From assembly GCF_003576645.1 (NCBI RefSeq), contig NC_044923.1, positions 18,224,233 to 18,288,232 on the forward strand: 64,000 nucleotides of DNA, in the 5' to 3' direction. Both the position numbers and the translations under genes were made by a program. The DNA is from Ipomoea triloba. Its lineage: Eukaryota > Streptophyta > Magnoliopsida > Solanales > Convolvulaceae. Below, piece after piece: positions 13,501-24,285 of the stretch. The notes below the pieces were generated by a model. The model was given only the letters and a program-made list of their open reading frames with translations, was not told the DNA's origin and did no database searches. How positions within the stretch are numbered: the first letter of the stretch is position 1; each line of letters begins with the position of its first letter.

Positions 13501-14232
13501 GACCCCATTCCCCGCCCCCGTCCCGTCCCATTGACATCCCTACTAGTAGGCGTTGATGAGGGAATTGTACATATGGTTGGTTAGAGCCTAGAGGCCGATT
13601 ATTAGGCAAGGTTTGAAACTTGAAAGACCAAGTCTATACCCTGCCTCTTAAAAATGTAACTGTATAAAGAAAAGAAGTTAAGCATCTGTTATTATTGACT
13701 GTAACTTTTGGCAGTAAGCAATTAATACTAGCACTTACCTACATACATATATGCATAGGTGCTGCTGTTGGGTGCGAGTGACTCGTTTTCAGAAGACGCC
13801 ATCATGCAAGTGACAGTGGCATTCAATCGGTTTGGGAAGGGCTTGGTTCAGAGGATGCCAAGGTGCCGATGGGGGTTCTTCCATATCGTCAACAACGACT
13901 ATTATAAGTGGGGAATGTATGCCATTGGAGGTAGCTCCAGACCCACCATTGTGAGCCAGGGCAACAGGTTCAAGGCCTCCAGCAATCCATTCACTAAGCA
14001 AGTAACCAAGAGGGAAATCGTTCCAAAAAATGTGTGGGGAAACTGGCAATGGAGATCAGAGGGGGATTTGTTCTTGAATGGAGCCTACTTTGTAGAGTCG
14101 GGGAAAGATCTCAACCGCAACAACACTCGTTTCAACAACACTAACAGAATCAAACACAAGCCCGGCTCGTATGTTGGGCGTCTCACTCGAACTTCTGGCG
14201 CACTAAAGTGCAAGGTCGGCAGATTTTGCTAA
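10503..14232 (+). CDS. Secreted pectate lyase (polysaccharide lyase family 1)
   Basis: The product should cleave de-esterified pectin in the cell wall by calcium-dependent beta-elimination. Three exons join in frame: 10503-10705, 11543-12197 and 13759-14232, coding 443 residues, a normal length. Residues 1-27 form a signal peptide with a hydrophobic core ([15 protein letters not shown]). The N-terminal conserved block [10 protein letters not shown] follows at about residue 93. Calcium and structural acidic residues are expected in SDGDGIS (about 237-243) and CSDGLIDA (about 260-267). The catalytic arginine region is [16 protein letters not shown], starting at about 318. In most relatives a His follows RMPRCR and here it is Trp, a small departure. 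Intron 1 (837 bp) is filled with SINE copies and intron 2 (1561 bp) holds a TRIM-like LTR and a hAT element. Splice sites are GT-AG and the frame is intact. Confidence 0.92.
10790..11515 (-). repeat. Decayed tandem SINE copies in pectate lyase intron 1
   Basis: Three to four degenerate units contain GGTTCGAACCC (box B-like) and, on the minus strand, a box A-like ACTTAGTGGTGAAAG. They are separated by the shared phrase GGAATATATAAGTTTGAAT. This is what remains of tRNA-derived SINEs inserted or amplified side by side. They are not functional tRNA genes: no cloverleaf can be completed. Confidence 0.55.
12281..12379 (+). repeat. TRIM-like LTR in pectate lyase intron 2
   Basis: The segment starts TGTTGGG and ends TTAACA. 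It is followed by AGTGGTATTTTGAA, a decayed form of the initiator tRNA-Met primer site. It belongs to the same short-LTR family that clusters in and upstream of the SCPL genes. Confidence 0.5.
12929..13542. mobile_element. Non-autonomous hAT-type element with GC-rich ends
   Basis: The ends are TAGGGATGGCAATTC on the left and, read in reverse, TAGGGATGTCAATGGG on the right. Flanking 8-mers CTGGCAGG (12921-12928) and CTAGTAGG (13543-13550) match at 6 of 8 positions, consistent with an aged 8-bp hAT target duplication. Subterminal regions are runs of GGGGACGGGGA on one side and the complement on the other, with an AT-rich centre. No transposase is present. Confidence 0.75.
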
Positions 14233-15925
14233 ATAATTATGTTTAGGATTAACATCAACTCCAAATTAAATCTTCTTTTACAGCAAATTAAAGCTAAGGA
14301 TCGGAAGACCAAAATTAAGAGAAAAACATCATCATATAAGTGAGAAAACAAATGGCTGCTGCACTGTAACTATTTTATTAACTTCTCTGTCTCTTTTCTC
14401 ATTGTTCTGTCAGGCTTATTCAAAAGAAAAATACTACTGAACTCCCAAGTTCTACTCCCTATTTTTATTCTTTTGGTACGAGTTATATTATATGGACTCT
14501 CAAATCTTACTCCCTGATGTGGCGAGCACTGATAATCTATTTTTTTTTTTTTCATGTGGATCCAATACAAGTGTTTATATCAAGATTTTGTGTGAGGGAG
14601 TAGAAAACGAGAGTACATATAGTATTTTCTCCTTTGTATATGTGAAAGATAAACTATCATATCTTATCACGTCAGGAAGTAAAAGTGATTGAGTAGAGAA
14701 TGGTAGTGCATGTAATAGAACTATATTCAAAAGAGAGATATATGACATCTTCTCAATTCCTCAAAAAGAAAAATACTAGATGGCCTCTCATTTCTTATTC
14801 TCAATCCCTACTCCTCACAAATCCCGACACTTTTTTGGGAGCTACATGAAAAATATCATATTCTTGTTTGTCACATCATAAAGGAAATGTGAGGTAGTAA
14901 AATTTGGGAGTAAATATAAATATGTAATAAACTCTTCCCAAATGTAACTTCTATTGTATATATTAAACAACACAATCTATTTGTTCCACTATCTGTTTGA
15001 CGTTACTGCACTTTTGTTACTTTAATTTTTTACACAAGACTTATTTGCATGGGAATGTGCATTGATATGTTACATTAATTACAACAAGGTTGAGTGTATT
15101 ATTGAAACATCTTGAATGCACTATCTATTATCTACTGATGCACAATCAAGCTTAGCTTGTCCTAGTGCATATCTAAAGGTCGTAATAATTACAAAAATAT
15201 CATATTTTTTTCCAAATTTTCAGTCTTGTCTATCATGTCATCCTAGATATATGGTTGAAAGGTTGTACGCTTTAATTTTAGAGTTAGGGTTGTGTGAGAT
15301 CAAGACTATCCTTACACCGGATATCATTTCAGGGAATGGACTGGAAGGGTGTCAAAAGAGAATTGATTAAGCACAAACCATACATGCCAAAAGTGTTTAT
15401 AAGCCAATTCTAACAATTTGATTTAGGAATTTCATAGAAATAATCAAGTAATAATCGTTAAAGCACAATGAAGCATCTATAACAATAGCAAGCTCAATCC
15501 AATTAAATCACAATAGCAAATCTAGCTACTCATCATGATTTGACTTGCATAGTAAAAGCACAATGAAATTGCATCATTTATTGTAAGCACAAATGAAATT
15601 GAAGGAATTGAAATGTAGGTAATGAAAACCTAGCTTTGATCCATAAATGTAGAGTAAAGACGCAAGCTTGAGTTGAAGTTGTAATTGAATTGCAATCTTG
15701 AATTGAAATCAAATCTAACCTTATTCTAAGTGGAGAGAAGTTAGAAGAGAGTGAAAATATCAAAATCTCCCTTTAATAATTGCCTATCCCCTTTTATATT
15801 AGTTGAAGTCACGCCTGATTGTAGAATATTGGGCTCGCTCACGATTGACATCACATCGTGATGCTATTCACGAAAATTTTATTTTGTGCCGCAGTTCAAG
15901 TTTCTTAGTCTTATTAATAAAAGTA
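14233..15925. other. Intergenic DNA downstream of pectate lyase
   Basis: The first few hundred bases probably include the pectate lyase 3' untranslated region. AT-rich frames at 14492-14692 and 15116-15370 have no recognised domain. No gene is supported. Confidence 0.5.
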
Positions 15926-16203
15926 AAAATTGCACTTTTCATCCCTATGTTATAGGATAATTGTAGAATTCGTCTCTTAAGTGTTGGTTATACTCACTTT
16001 TCGTCTTTAATCTATCATTAGTGTTGTTCTTTTGTCCCTAAGTTATACTAAAATTGCAAATTCCGTGCCTAATATTTTGTTACTAAAGGGAAGAAAAGTG
16101 CAACGTCAATAATAGCTTAAGAACAAAAAGTGAGTATGATCAACAATTAAGGACAAATTCTACAATTATCATATAACCTAAGGACAAAAAGTGCAATTTT
16201 CCT
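15926..16203. mobile_element. MITE next to the Pack-MULE
   Basis: About 90 bp at each end are inverted copies. The left arm contains AAAATTGCACTTTTCATCC, and the right arm reads AAAATTGCACTTTTTGTCC in reverse. Both continue through a matching TAATTGTAGAATT phrase. It has no coding sequence. Confidence 0.7.
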
Positions 16204-16226
16204 TAATAATTAAATATAAATTTATA

Positions 16227-17700
16227 GAGTTAATACCACCAATGGTCCTCCGAGTATTAGCAATATACCAGTGGTGGTCTCTCGTCTTTAAAACGATCAG
16301 GATTCGTCCTCTATCTTTTTCAAAATAACCACCCGTGATCATCCGTTAGGTTGGGTGTCAATTGAACGTTAATTTTTTAGGGCAAAATTAGCATTAAAAT
16401 TATTTCATTGTTTGCTATTCTTCGTGGCTGGAATTTACCCCAATTTCCTTCGCCAAAATCAATTTCCCCCAAAATGAAGAACTTGAGCTTAGGAAAAGTT
16501 TTGTGGTTTTTCTGTCATTGACCGCTAGCCCCTTCTCCAAGTTGGAATCTGCAAAATCAGACCTACAAACTACAATTCCATTCTTCTTACAATCATCTGA
16601 AAACCCTCTCTAAACCCTCAGCCGCCGCTATGGGAACGCTGGAAACTTCAAGGGAACCATGCCCCGATCGGATCCTAGACGACGTCGGCGGCGCACTCGA
16701 CTGCTCCATTGTCTACGTCCGCCTGAAGGAGGATCTGTGGAACTCCATCATCGCTGGAGCCGCCACGGGCGGCGTCCTCTCCCTCTGGCAGGGCCTCGGC
16801 GCCTCTGCGGATCTACATCGATGACCCTATGGCACCCCAGGTGGGGTCCAGCAAGCGCCGCCAGAGTCTTCCCCGTCCTCGATCGCATCGTCGTGGTTCG
16901 AAGGATTGTTCGGAGGAAACAAAGAGGAAGAGAAGAAGAGCAGCGGCGTAAAGACGGAGATTCTAGAGAGCTTTGATTCGCCCATCCCACCAACATTCGA
17001 CTTAAAGTGAAATTCCCTTCAAATTCAAAGCTAAATTTTTAGTTTTTGTTGTAGAAAAATTGAAATTAGTTTTATTATGAGAATCGGATTCAAGGCTTTA
17101 GTAGAATAGTAGCAAATGTATGTTTCCTTTCCCATCAATATATGAATTTTTGCAATTTTCAAACAGCTGAGAATTTGTAATTTATGTATATACAAATAAA
17201 TATGATTTCCAAGAATCTTGAATACTGTTCATCTTGATCATTGCTTTTTAGTGAATGTTCATGGTATAATGCCCATGCCTCTCAAGTAAATCAAATGGAA
17301 GCTTAAGAAGACTTGCTTATATATCCATCTTCTTATTGCGTACATGAATTGTTTGTCATTGCTACAATGGCGATGGAGTTTTTTTCATCCTCATCCATGG
17401 CATAAAATGGTCCATCCTCATACGAAGCCTCCATTGGCAAGACAACTTGAAGAACTTGAGCGTAGGGCTGACAATTGAGGGAAAATGACGCTCTCAACTA
17501 GAAAACTTGAGCTTAAACATCAAATACATGGAAATGACCCGTTTGCCCTCATTTTTAACGTCAGTTTGACACCGTTTTTACGAGAAGACCACGGGTGGTT
17601 ATTTTGAAAAAGATAGAGGACGAATCTAGGTCGTTTTAAAGACGGGGGACCACCACTAGTATATCGCTAATACTCGGAGAACCATTGAAGGTATTAACTC
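16227..17700. mobile_element. Pack-MULE carrying a TIM17 fragment
   Basis: The element has a terminal inverted repeat of at least 120 bp at about 90% identity (16227-16348 against 17579-17700). A weaker match extends to about 160 bp. Both ends begin GAGTTAATACC. Immediately outside, TAAATTTATA occurs at 16217-16226 and again at 17701-17710, a perfect 10-bp target duplication typical of Mutator-like elements. No transposase is encoded. The interior is a captured host gene segment (TIM17, including what look like its untranslated flanks), which defines a Pack-MULE. Confidence 0.9.
16630..17010 (+). pseudogene. TIM17 inner-membrane translocase subunit, broken captured copy
   Basis: TIM17 is a core subunit of the presequence translocase in the mitochondrial inner membrane. 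Here the start MGTLETSREPCPDRILDDVG is intact. The sequence then jumps in frame from the first conserved block to LDCSIVYVRLKED and NSIIAGAATGG, so roughly 50-60 residues covering the early membrane segments are absent. A second deletion follows GLGAS. An in-frame TGA at 16822-16824 then interrupts the frame. After it, the family's C-terminal tail is still readable in the same frame (SWFEGLFGG, EEEKKSSG, ILESFDSP) to a stop at 17008. With at least two deletions and a nonsense codon it cannot make a working channel. It lies wholly inside the Pack-MULE, so it is a transduplicated copy whose parent is elsewhere. Confidence 0.85.
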
Positions 17701-17710
17701 TAAATTTATA

Positions 17711-18322
17711 TAATGTCATATCAAATAATAGATATTAGTGAATAATTTTGGTCCCCGAGCTTGATACTTTTACATGCGTGTATTTTTTAGTTTTATTATT
17801 TGTATTTCAACCAAATAATTAGAAATGATGACCCCACCAAAAGATAAGGATGGATCTTGTTGTGAGGTGCCACTTGAAAGTAAACTATAAAAATGGTTTT
17901 TTTTTTCTTTTGGAAAAACTATAAAAATGGTTTTCAAAAACAAAAACAGAAACAACACAAAACATTTTAATAAAATCCTCCTTTTCTAAAAATAAAAGAA
18001 AACACAAAACAAAACAAAAAAAAAAAGGTTTTCAAATATACATTTGCACATTACTCAAAAATCATAAAAACAAAATCTGGTAATAGAATTTGTTAACCTT
18101 ACTCAAAATGTTAAAAAAATTTGTTAGAAACATGCGTTATTGCTTTATTGCTTGATTTGTGGCAAATGATTATTTAATGCAGCTGGAGGTTGAATCTGCA
18201 AGAAAAGTCCAGCTGTAATTAATAAGTCATATTTTAGCAAGATCTAAAGTTCAATACCTAGGATATATAATATACACAACTTTTGACCTTTCAAACTCTC
18301 TTTCTTACTCTTTCATCTGAAA
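17711..18322. other. Intergenic DNA and promoter of SCPL gene A
   Basis: AT-rich, with A-runs around 17880-18060. A likely TATA element (GATATATAATATA) lies near 18260, about 55 bases before the gene A start codon. No other gene is seen. Confidence 0.5.
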
Positions 18323-21300
18323 ATGGTTCTTTGGTTCTTCATTTTCTCATGTTTGTTATCTTCTTCTCTTTTCTTCTGCTCCATATTGAGGGCTGAGCTA
18401 ATTACTTCCCTCCCTGGCCAGCCTTCAAATATTACCTTCAAACAATACTCAGGTTACATTGTTACAGATGCTCACCATGGCCGTGCTCTATTCTATTATT
18501 TCGTTGAAGCAGAGGCACAAAATCCACTCTCTCGCCCCCTTACATTCTGGCTCAATGGAGGTAATCTAATAATATCTTTCCTTCTATCTGTTAGGATAAT
18601 TCTTAATTGGATCAAACACTTATCACTATGCTATTCAAAAGCTATAGCTACTTAGCTAGTAGCGAATGTGCAACTTTTATTTTCTTATAGATTGTCATCA
18701 CATTTTCGAGAGACAAGGTGCTGGATTTGGGCCTACACCAGCCTCGCCCCAACAATTTCCTTAGCCACCAATTGCTGGACTTGGCTATTTACTGGCTTTC
18801 GCCCAATAGTAACTTAATTTCATGACTTAATAATGGCCATGTTGGTAACGTAGTTAGCTTATCAATCAATTTTGACTTATTTGACCACTATATATTAATT
18901 GTTTCACTTGTTTTTTTTTTAGTTGTTTCACTTGGTTAAACAATCAATATGAATTTTTTATTAATTAAGTTTTTATAACAATTTATTGCTCCAAAATGCT
19001 AAAATTCAAAAAGTTACTCACAACAGCTTTTTCGATCAATTTTTTGAGAAAGTAATTTACATATAATCAGCTATCAATTAATATCTATTTACCAAACATT
19101 CCCAATATCTTACATAGGCCCTGGCTGTTCATCTCTTGGCTATGGTGCGTTTATGGAGCATGGTCCGTTTCAGCCAGGGAGAGATGGCAACTTGGTTAAG
19201 AACAAGTATTCTTGGAATTTAGGTGAAGCTTTCTTACATTTTCTTTAATTTTTTCAATGCTATGGTGAAGTTTTTTGTTTGAATTTGATCCATGATGACT
19301 AACTTGATCTACAAAGATCAACAGAATCAAATATGTTATACGTAGAGTCCCCTGTTGGAGTTGGATTTTCCTACTCAAACACGAGCTCGGATCACTTCAA
19401 TTCGAATGATACTAAAACTGGTTAGTCCATACATTCTCTGGATTTGTAGTTTCTGTAGTGTTTCCAGTTAAGTCCATTGACTTGATCCTTTTCGTTCTTC
19501 GGTTTCTGCAGCTCAGGACAATCTGCGTTTCTTTCTCGAGTGGTTCAAGAAATTCCCACAATACCGAAATTCGGATTTGTACTTAGCTGGGGAGAGTTAT
19601 GCAGGTTGTCTGAAATGCTAATGGGTTAATTTTTGTTGTGTGCAGAAAATATTACTGAAATAGTGAAATATTTCTTCTCAAAATGTTAACAGGTCACTAT
19701 ATACCACAGCTTGCAGATCTGATGCTAAAATACAACAAAAAGAAAAACATCAGAGCTTTCAAGCTGAAGGGCATTGCAGTAAGTTTCTGAACTCTATTAC
19801 AATGCAGTATCTGTTCATAACTACTTTCTCAACTACTGAAGCACAAAGAGTAAATATCGCCTCTACTGAGTCTCGAACCCACTCCTCAATATCGCCTCTA
19901 CTGAGTCTCGAACCCACTCCTTCCATATGGGAGTGCAATATGGCCTCCACTGAGGCTCGAATACACCCCTTCTATATGTGAGTGCAACCGGGTGCCACTA
20001 GACCACAAAGCCTGGCAAGTTTCTGTTAATTACAGGTAAATCCACATTTTTTCTACTTTGCATACAAAGCTTTATACTTTCCCTATGTGTTACAGCTGGG
20101 AAATCCACTTCTGGATATCGATATCAGCATAGATGCGGCTGAGTTTCTGTGGTCTCATGGAGCCATATCCGATGATTTGCTTGAAATGAAACGATCAATC
20201 TGTAACGACACACGGGCCATTTTGGAGTACATCAATGGAAATGTGTCGAAGGAGTGTGCTCTAGTCAACGATGCCACCGGGGAGGAGATGGGGGATGATA
20301 TTGATTCTTCTGATCTCCTCTTGCCAATATGTTTGTCCGAAAATGCAAAACAGCAAATGGTTTTCTTTAGAAATAAACTTGTCACCACCCATAAAAAGGC
20401 AAGTGGTCCAAGTGTATATATTACTGTTGCCTTCTTTACTTTCTGCCATTATTATTGTTTCTTGTTCTTGTTAATCTCAACAGTATCTCATGGCAGATTG
20501 ATAAGAGAGCTGCAATTGGTGATCCATGCCTTACGGAACGGATATATATGTATTTACGTAGACCTGAAGTACAGAAAGCAATGCATGCTAATACAACTCA
20601 CCTTCCACGGACCTGGGATTTCTGTTCAGGGTTTAAATTCCTAACTCTCTGATCTTTCATATATTTCTACCTCAGATTTATGAGTTTTTGGGTAATGTTT
20701 CTCTCGGTTTGTTTGTAAAACTGAACAAACTCATCAATGTTGCAGAAGTACTCTTAAATACCAGATGCAAAATCTAGCTTCCAATATTATGCCTACACTG
20801 TCAGAAATTCTTAAACATCACATCCCCATTCTGCTTTTCAGGTGAGTGAGTATTATGAGATTTGCTTTTAACCCGTGACCTGAGTCTGATACCCATTGGT
20901 ATATCAAACGCTTACCAGTATGCCAAAAACTATAGCTTGTAGTGAAGGTGAAGCTTTATTTCCTTATATCGTCACACATTTTCGAGAGTTAGGGTATTGA
21001 CCTTGACCTTTTACTAGCCTCTGCCCAGCAATCCCCTAGCCAGTAGCCACATGATGTTGGACTTGGCCATAAACGGCCTCCTCCGCGCAACAAATGCATT
21101 ATATTAAATCTGTTTTAAAGGTCTTAATTGAGAATATAATAGTACGTGTTGTGCAGTGGAGATCAAGATACAAAAATCCCTGTCACACAAACTAGAACCA
21201 TTGCAAATATGCTTGCCAGAGAGTTGAAACTCATAGCCATTGAAAGACATGGTCCTTGGTATGATGGGGATCAGGTATATATGTTACTAATTAACAGACT

Positions 21301-21537
21301 CCATAAGAGAAGTACTTAGCTTTCACTTGGCTAATAATGTTGTATGTTTTGCAGATTGCAGGGTGGAGTCAATCATTTGGTGGGTCAATCTCTGGAAAAA
21401 ATGTCACCCTTTTGACATTTGCTTCAGTTAGGGGTGGAGCACATGAAGTGCCATTCACTTCTCCCTCACAAGCCCTCACTCTTTTTGGCACTTTTCTTAA
21501 AGGATACCCTCCACCCAGAGCAAATGCCATTGCTTGA
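18323..21537 (+). CDS. Serine carboxypeptidase-like protein A (SCPL45-like)
   Basis: This is a peptidase family S10 alpha/beta hydrolase, probably secreted or vacuolar. Ten exons join in frame: 18323-18560, 19118-19222, 19325-19420, 19512-19604, 19693-19778, 20096-20398, 20497-20630, 20746-20841, 21157-21274 and 21355-21537. They code 483 residues. A signal peptide occupies about residues 1-25. The oxyanion and substrate motif [10 protein letters not shown] is canonical, the nucleophile is Ser175 in GESYAG, the Asp lies in SGDQD (about 384-388), and the His is His453 in RGGAHEV. The closest family I recognise is the SCPL45-type group. Intron 6 starts with GC (AAG then GCAAGT) instead of GT. 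Other introns are GT-AG. Genes B, C and D downstream have the same exon plan. Gene A keeps all catalytic and carboxylate-binding positions and is the likeliest true carboxypeptidase of the array. Confidence 0.93.
18589..18807 (-). repeat. TRIM-like LTR in gene A intron 1
   Basis: It starts TGTTAGGAT, continues through ATCAAACACTTA and TCACATTTTCGAGAG, and closes near GCCCAATA. This is one member of the short-LTR family described at 23105-23866, here without a recognisable partner LTR. Confidence 0.5.
19790..20013 (-). repeat. SINE in gene A intron 5
   Basis: On the minus strand, GTGGTCTAGTGGCACCCGG (box A-like) and GGTTCGAGACTC-type box B phrases precede ATTGTAATAGAGT-type 3' sequence. The TCTCGAACCCACTCC segment is internally duplicated. 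It matches the SINE family at 50420-50538 and 57311-57431. Confidence 0.65.
20882..21092 (-). repeat. TRIM-like LTR with primer-site remnant in gene A intron 8
   Basis: GAGTCTGATACC at 20882 is a one-base variant of the reversed initiator tRNA-Met primer site. It is followed by ATCAAACGCTTACC, CACACATTTTCGAGAG and an end near GCGCAACA. The order (primer site beside LTR end) supports an LTR origin. Confidence 0.55.
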
Positions 21538-22562
21538 ATTTTCTGGACTCAGAATTACTTCTCTCTGTATTTTACTTTTGCATTGGATGTATTTGTGGAT
21601 GAAACAAATAACACACAGCTAGCTGATGATGTATCAAGCTCAATCTATTCTCTGTTAAACTTGGAATGAAGTAGACATACAACAATATCTTAGTTCTCCT
21701 TTATACTAATGGAATATTGGAATGTGTTCTTAGTTGGTATATGATGTTGCATAATGAAATGAGTGTTGGAAAATTAAGGGTTTGGTGGATTTAATTATTT
21801 GGATTAAAATTATTAGAAAATCAGATGATCTCGGACAATCTCACTAGCTATGTTGATAAAATCTTTGCAAAATTCAACAAAGATGATACTCCGTAGTCAA
21901 TTGGCCAGGACGCTGTTAGATACTAACGTACATCTATCCACGAGAACAGAACAAGATTGGAAGGTTCATGTGTAAGATATATCATCGTTTACACAAACGA
22001 CAATATGGTATAAAGTAAATATGTGTTTATAAATGAATGTTCAAAGGTTAACACCTACATATCTTATGCAGGGATCGTCCATTGAATACTATCGTGTCGG
22101 TTTCCAGTCCCAAACATAAATAATTTTCATTCATGTAAAAGATTGTCACACAATTAGCTAAAATTGGCATATAAAATGGTCATTTTGAGGCAAATTTTTG
22201 AGTGTGGTCCACTTCTAATTTGGGCAGGGTCAAAGTGGATTTTGTTTCTCCTATATGAGAGGTTCAATTTGATATATTATACACTCAAAACAAATAACAA
22301 ATAAATGAAAAAACTGATTCTCAAAGTGTATCCATTTGAGTTGGGAAAAATGAATTTGGGAAGACTTACAAGTAGCCATTGTCCCACATTGAAAAAAATG
22401 ATGGGCGAGGCTTGGGTTTGCGCAGCCCCTAGGTTTGCTGGTGGTAGTCTTTGGGTGGTTTACCAGCTGGTTTGCCGAATTGCCTCATGGTCTACCAGTT
22501 AAAGACTTGTTTTCTATAATAGTAAATTCTATCGGTGCGTAATATTTTTCATCGAAATTAAC
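21538..22562. other. Spacer between SCPL genes A and B
   Basis: The start is the gene A 3' untranslated region. Beyond it, a short frame at 22305-22502 shows no domain. The phrase GTCCCACATTG near 22381 also occurs upstream of gene D (49784), suggesting LTR-type sequence in both places. Confidence 0.4.
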
Positions 22563-23100
22563 CGAGGGTAATTAAATTCTCGTTATTTTCAAGAATTATA
22601 ACAATTGTAACTGTTATAACACCAAACTGTTATTTACAGAATTAATGATCTGTTATGGGAGGTTACAAATAGATTTTAAGTTAGATTTAATTGCCACCTT
22701 AATGCTTATTTGACCACATATTTTCTATAAATACCGTGGTGATGAGTAGATGTTTTACACGCACAGATTTTCCTCTGGAACTAAAACTCTCTATTCTCTC
22801 AAACTTCTGATCTTCCTCTTCTAATTAAAAGTCTTGTGTTCTACCTTGTTCTTTTTTGCTGACAACAAATTAGTTTGAGTGCTCAAATAATTTGTTGTAA
22901 AATTCATTTTATCCCGTGAAACTTAGGCTACAACATTCTTAGCACCTTTGGGAGGTAACAATAAGATTTTAAAGAAAGTGTTAGATACACACGACTTGAA
23001 TATTCAGTTTACTCAAATCAATAATATGAAAATAATTTGTCTAACTGATTTTAATTTATAAGGTCTGATCAGAGGCCTAGAATTTAGAGTAGTTGGTAAG
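22563..23100 (+). repeat. LTR-like repeat upstream of gene B
   Basis: This matches 38864-39525 upstream of gene C, and less closely 50100-50290 upstream of gene D. It includes GAGGGTAATTAA, a TATA-like CTATAAATACC, and GTTTTAAAGAAA or close variants. The internal TATA box and leader-like sequence suggest an LTR. Its matching place upstream of B and C shows it was carried along when the genes were duplicated. Confidence 0.5.
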
Positions 23101-23104
23101 ACCT

Positions 23105-23866
23105 TGTTAGGATCAAACGCTTACCATAACACCAAAAGTTATAGCTACTAGTAAATGCGCAACTTTATTCCTTTATATTGTCACACATTTTCGAGAATCA
23201 GGGTGTTGGACTTAGCCATTTATTGTCTTCGCCCAACGAGTAGTGATGACATAACTTTATTTCTTTATACTGCCACACATTTTCAAGAGCTAAGCTATTG
23301 GACTTGGCCCTTTATCGGGCTCCGCCCAACGATCCCTCGTGGTGCTGGACTTGGTCCTTACCGACCTCCACCCAACAATAATACCCCTTAAGGCGCAACT
23401 TTATTTCAGTCAGGGAGTTGGACTTGGCCCTTTATCGGCCTTCGCCCAACAAGTAGTAAAGGCAAAACTTTATTTCCTTATACTGCTACACATTTTTTAG
23501 AGCTAGGGTGTTGAACTTGGCCTCATGGTATTGGACATGGCCCTTATTACTAGCCTTCGCCGAACAATCCCCCTCAAGGCGCAACTTTATTTTCTTATAC
23601 CACCACATTTTCAAGAGTTAGGGTGTTTGACATAGCCCTGACCTCCGCTTCCCAGCACATTCTTTCAAAGATTGATACCACTCGTTAGGATTGCTTACCA
23701 CTACACCAAAAACTATAGTTAATAGCGAATGTGTAACTTTATTTTCTTATATTGTCATACATTTTCGAGATCCAGTGTACTGGACTTGGACCTTTATTGA
23801 CCTCCGTCCAACAATCCCCCTAGTCACATAGTACTGGACTTGGCTCTCACCGGCCCCTACCCAACA
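23105..23866 (-). repeat. Cluster of TRIM-like short LTRs upstream of gene B
   Basis: Several degenerate copies start near TGTTAGGATCAAACGC, pass through CACACATTTTCGAGA and end near CGCCCAACA, so the termini are TG and CA. A primer-site remnant (GATACCACT) sits before the copy at about 23685. Short LTRs with a primer site and no coding interior are the definition of terminal-repeat retrotransposons in miniature. The array has been rearranged and unit boundaries are approximate. Confidence 0.5.
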
Positions 23867-24199
23867 CCACTAGTAATTCAAATAAAAAGTAGAAAATAAA
23901 AAATATTTACCCAAAACAAAGTATAAAAATAGACTCGGGTGATTGAAAGTCTAGGGTGACAACGTGACCAAAAAAAAAATGTTTCTTTAGAGGAGTGAAG
24001 CAAGTTGGACAGCATCAAATACACTATGAAATCACGCTATTTTAGTGTTTTTCATTCTGTTCCACTTTCTTGTTTAATTTGTACAATCAACTACTAACTA
24101 AGAAAGAAAATATGTTGTCTCATACACCATATTTTCTGCCCCACACTTTCTATGTGTGTCTTAATAAACTTAGCTAGCCATCTGCTTGTTAATATTCAG

Positions 24200-24285
24200 A
24201 AACCCCGGCCATTGCTATATAGGTTGCTAGGTAATTAAAAACTTAGGCCTTCACATTCGTCATATATATTATCATTAAAAAAATA
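24200..24285 (+). promoter_or_regulatory. Conserved core promoter of SCPL gene B
   Basis: GCCATTGCTATATAGG contains a TATA-like CTATATAG about 70 bases before the ATG, followed by AAAAACTTAGGCCTTC. The same block precedes gene C (39903-39963) and gene D (50918-50984), with TATA variants, so the three promoters are recent copies of one another. Confidence 0.6.

Noticed and set aside
16659..16996. Arginine-rich frames on both strands over the TIM17 fragment
   Set aside because: They are shadows of the GC-richer TIM17-derived sequence in other frames.
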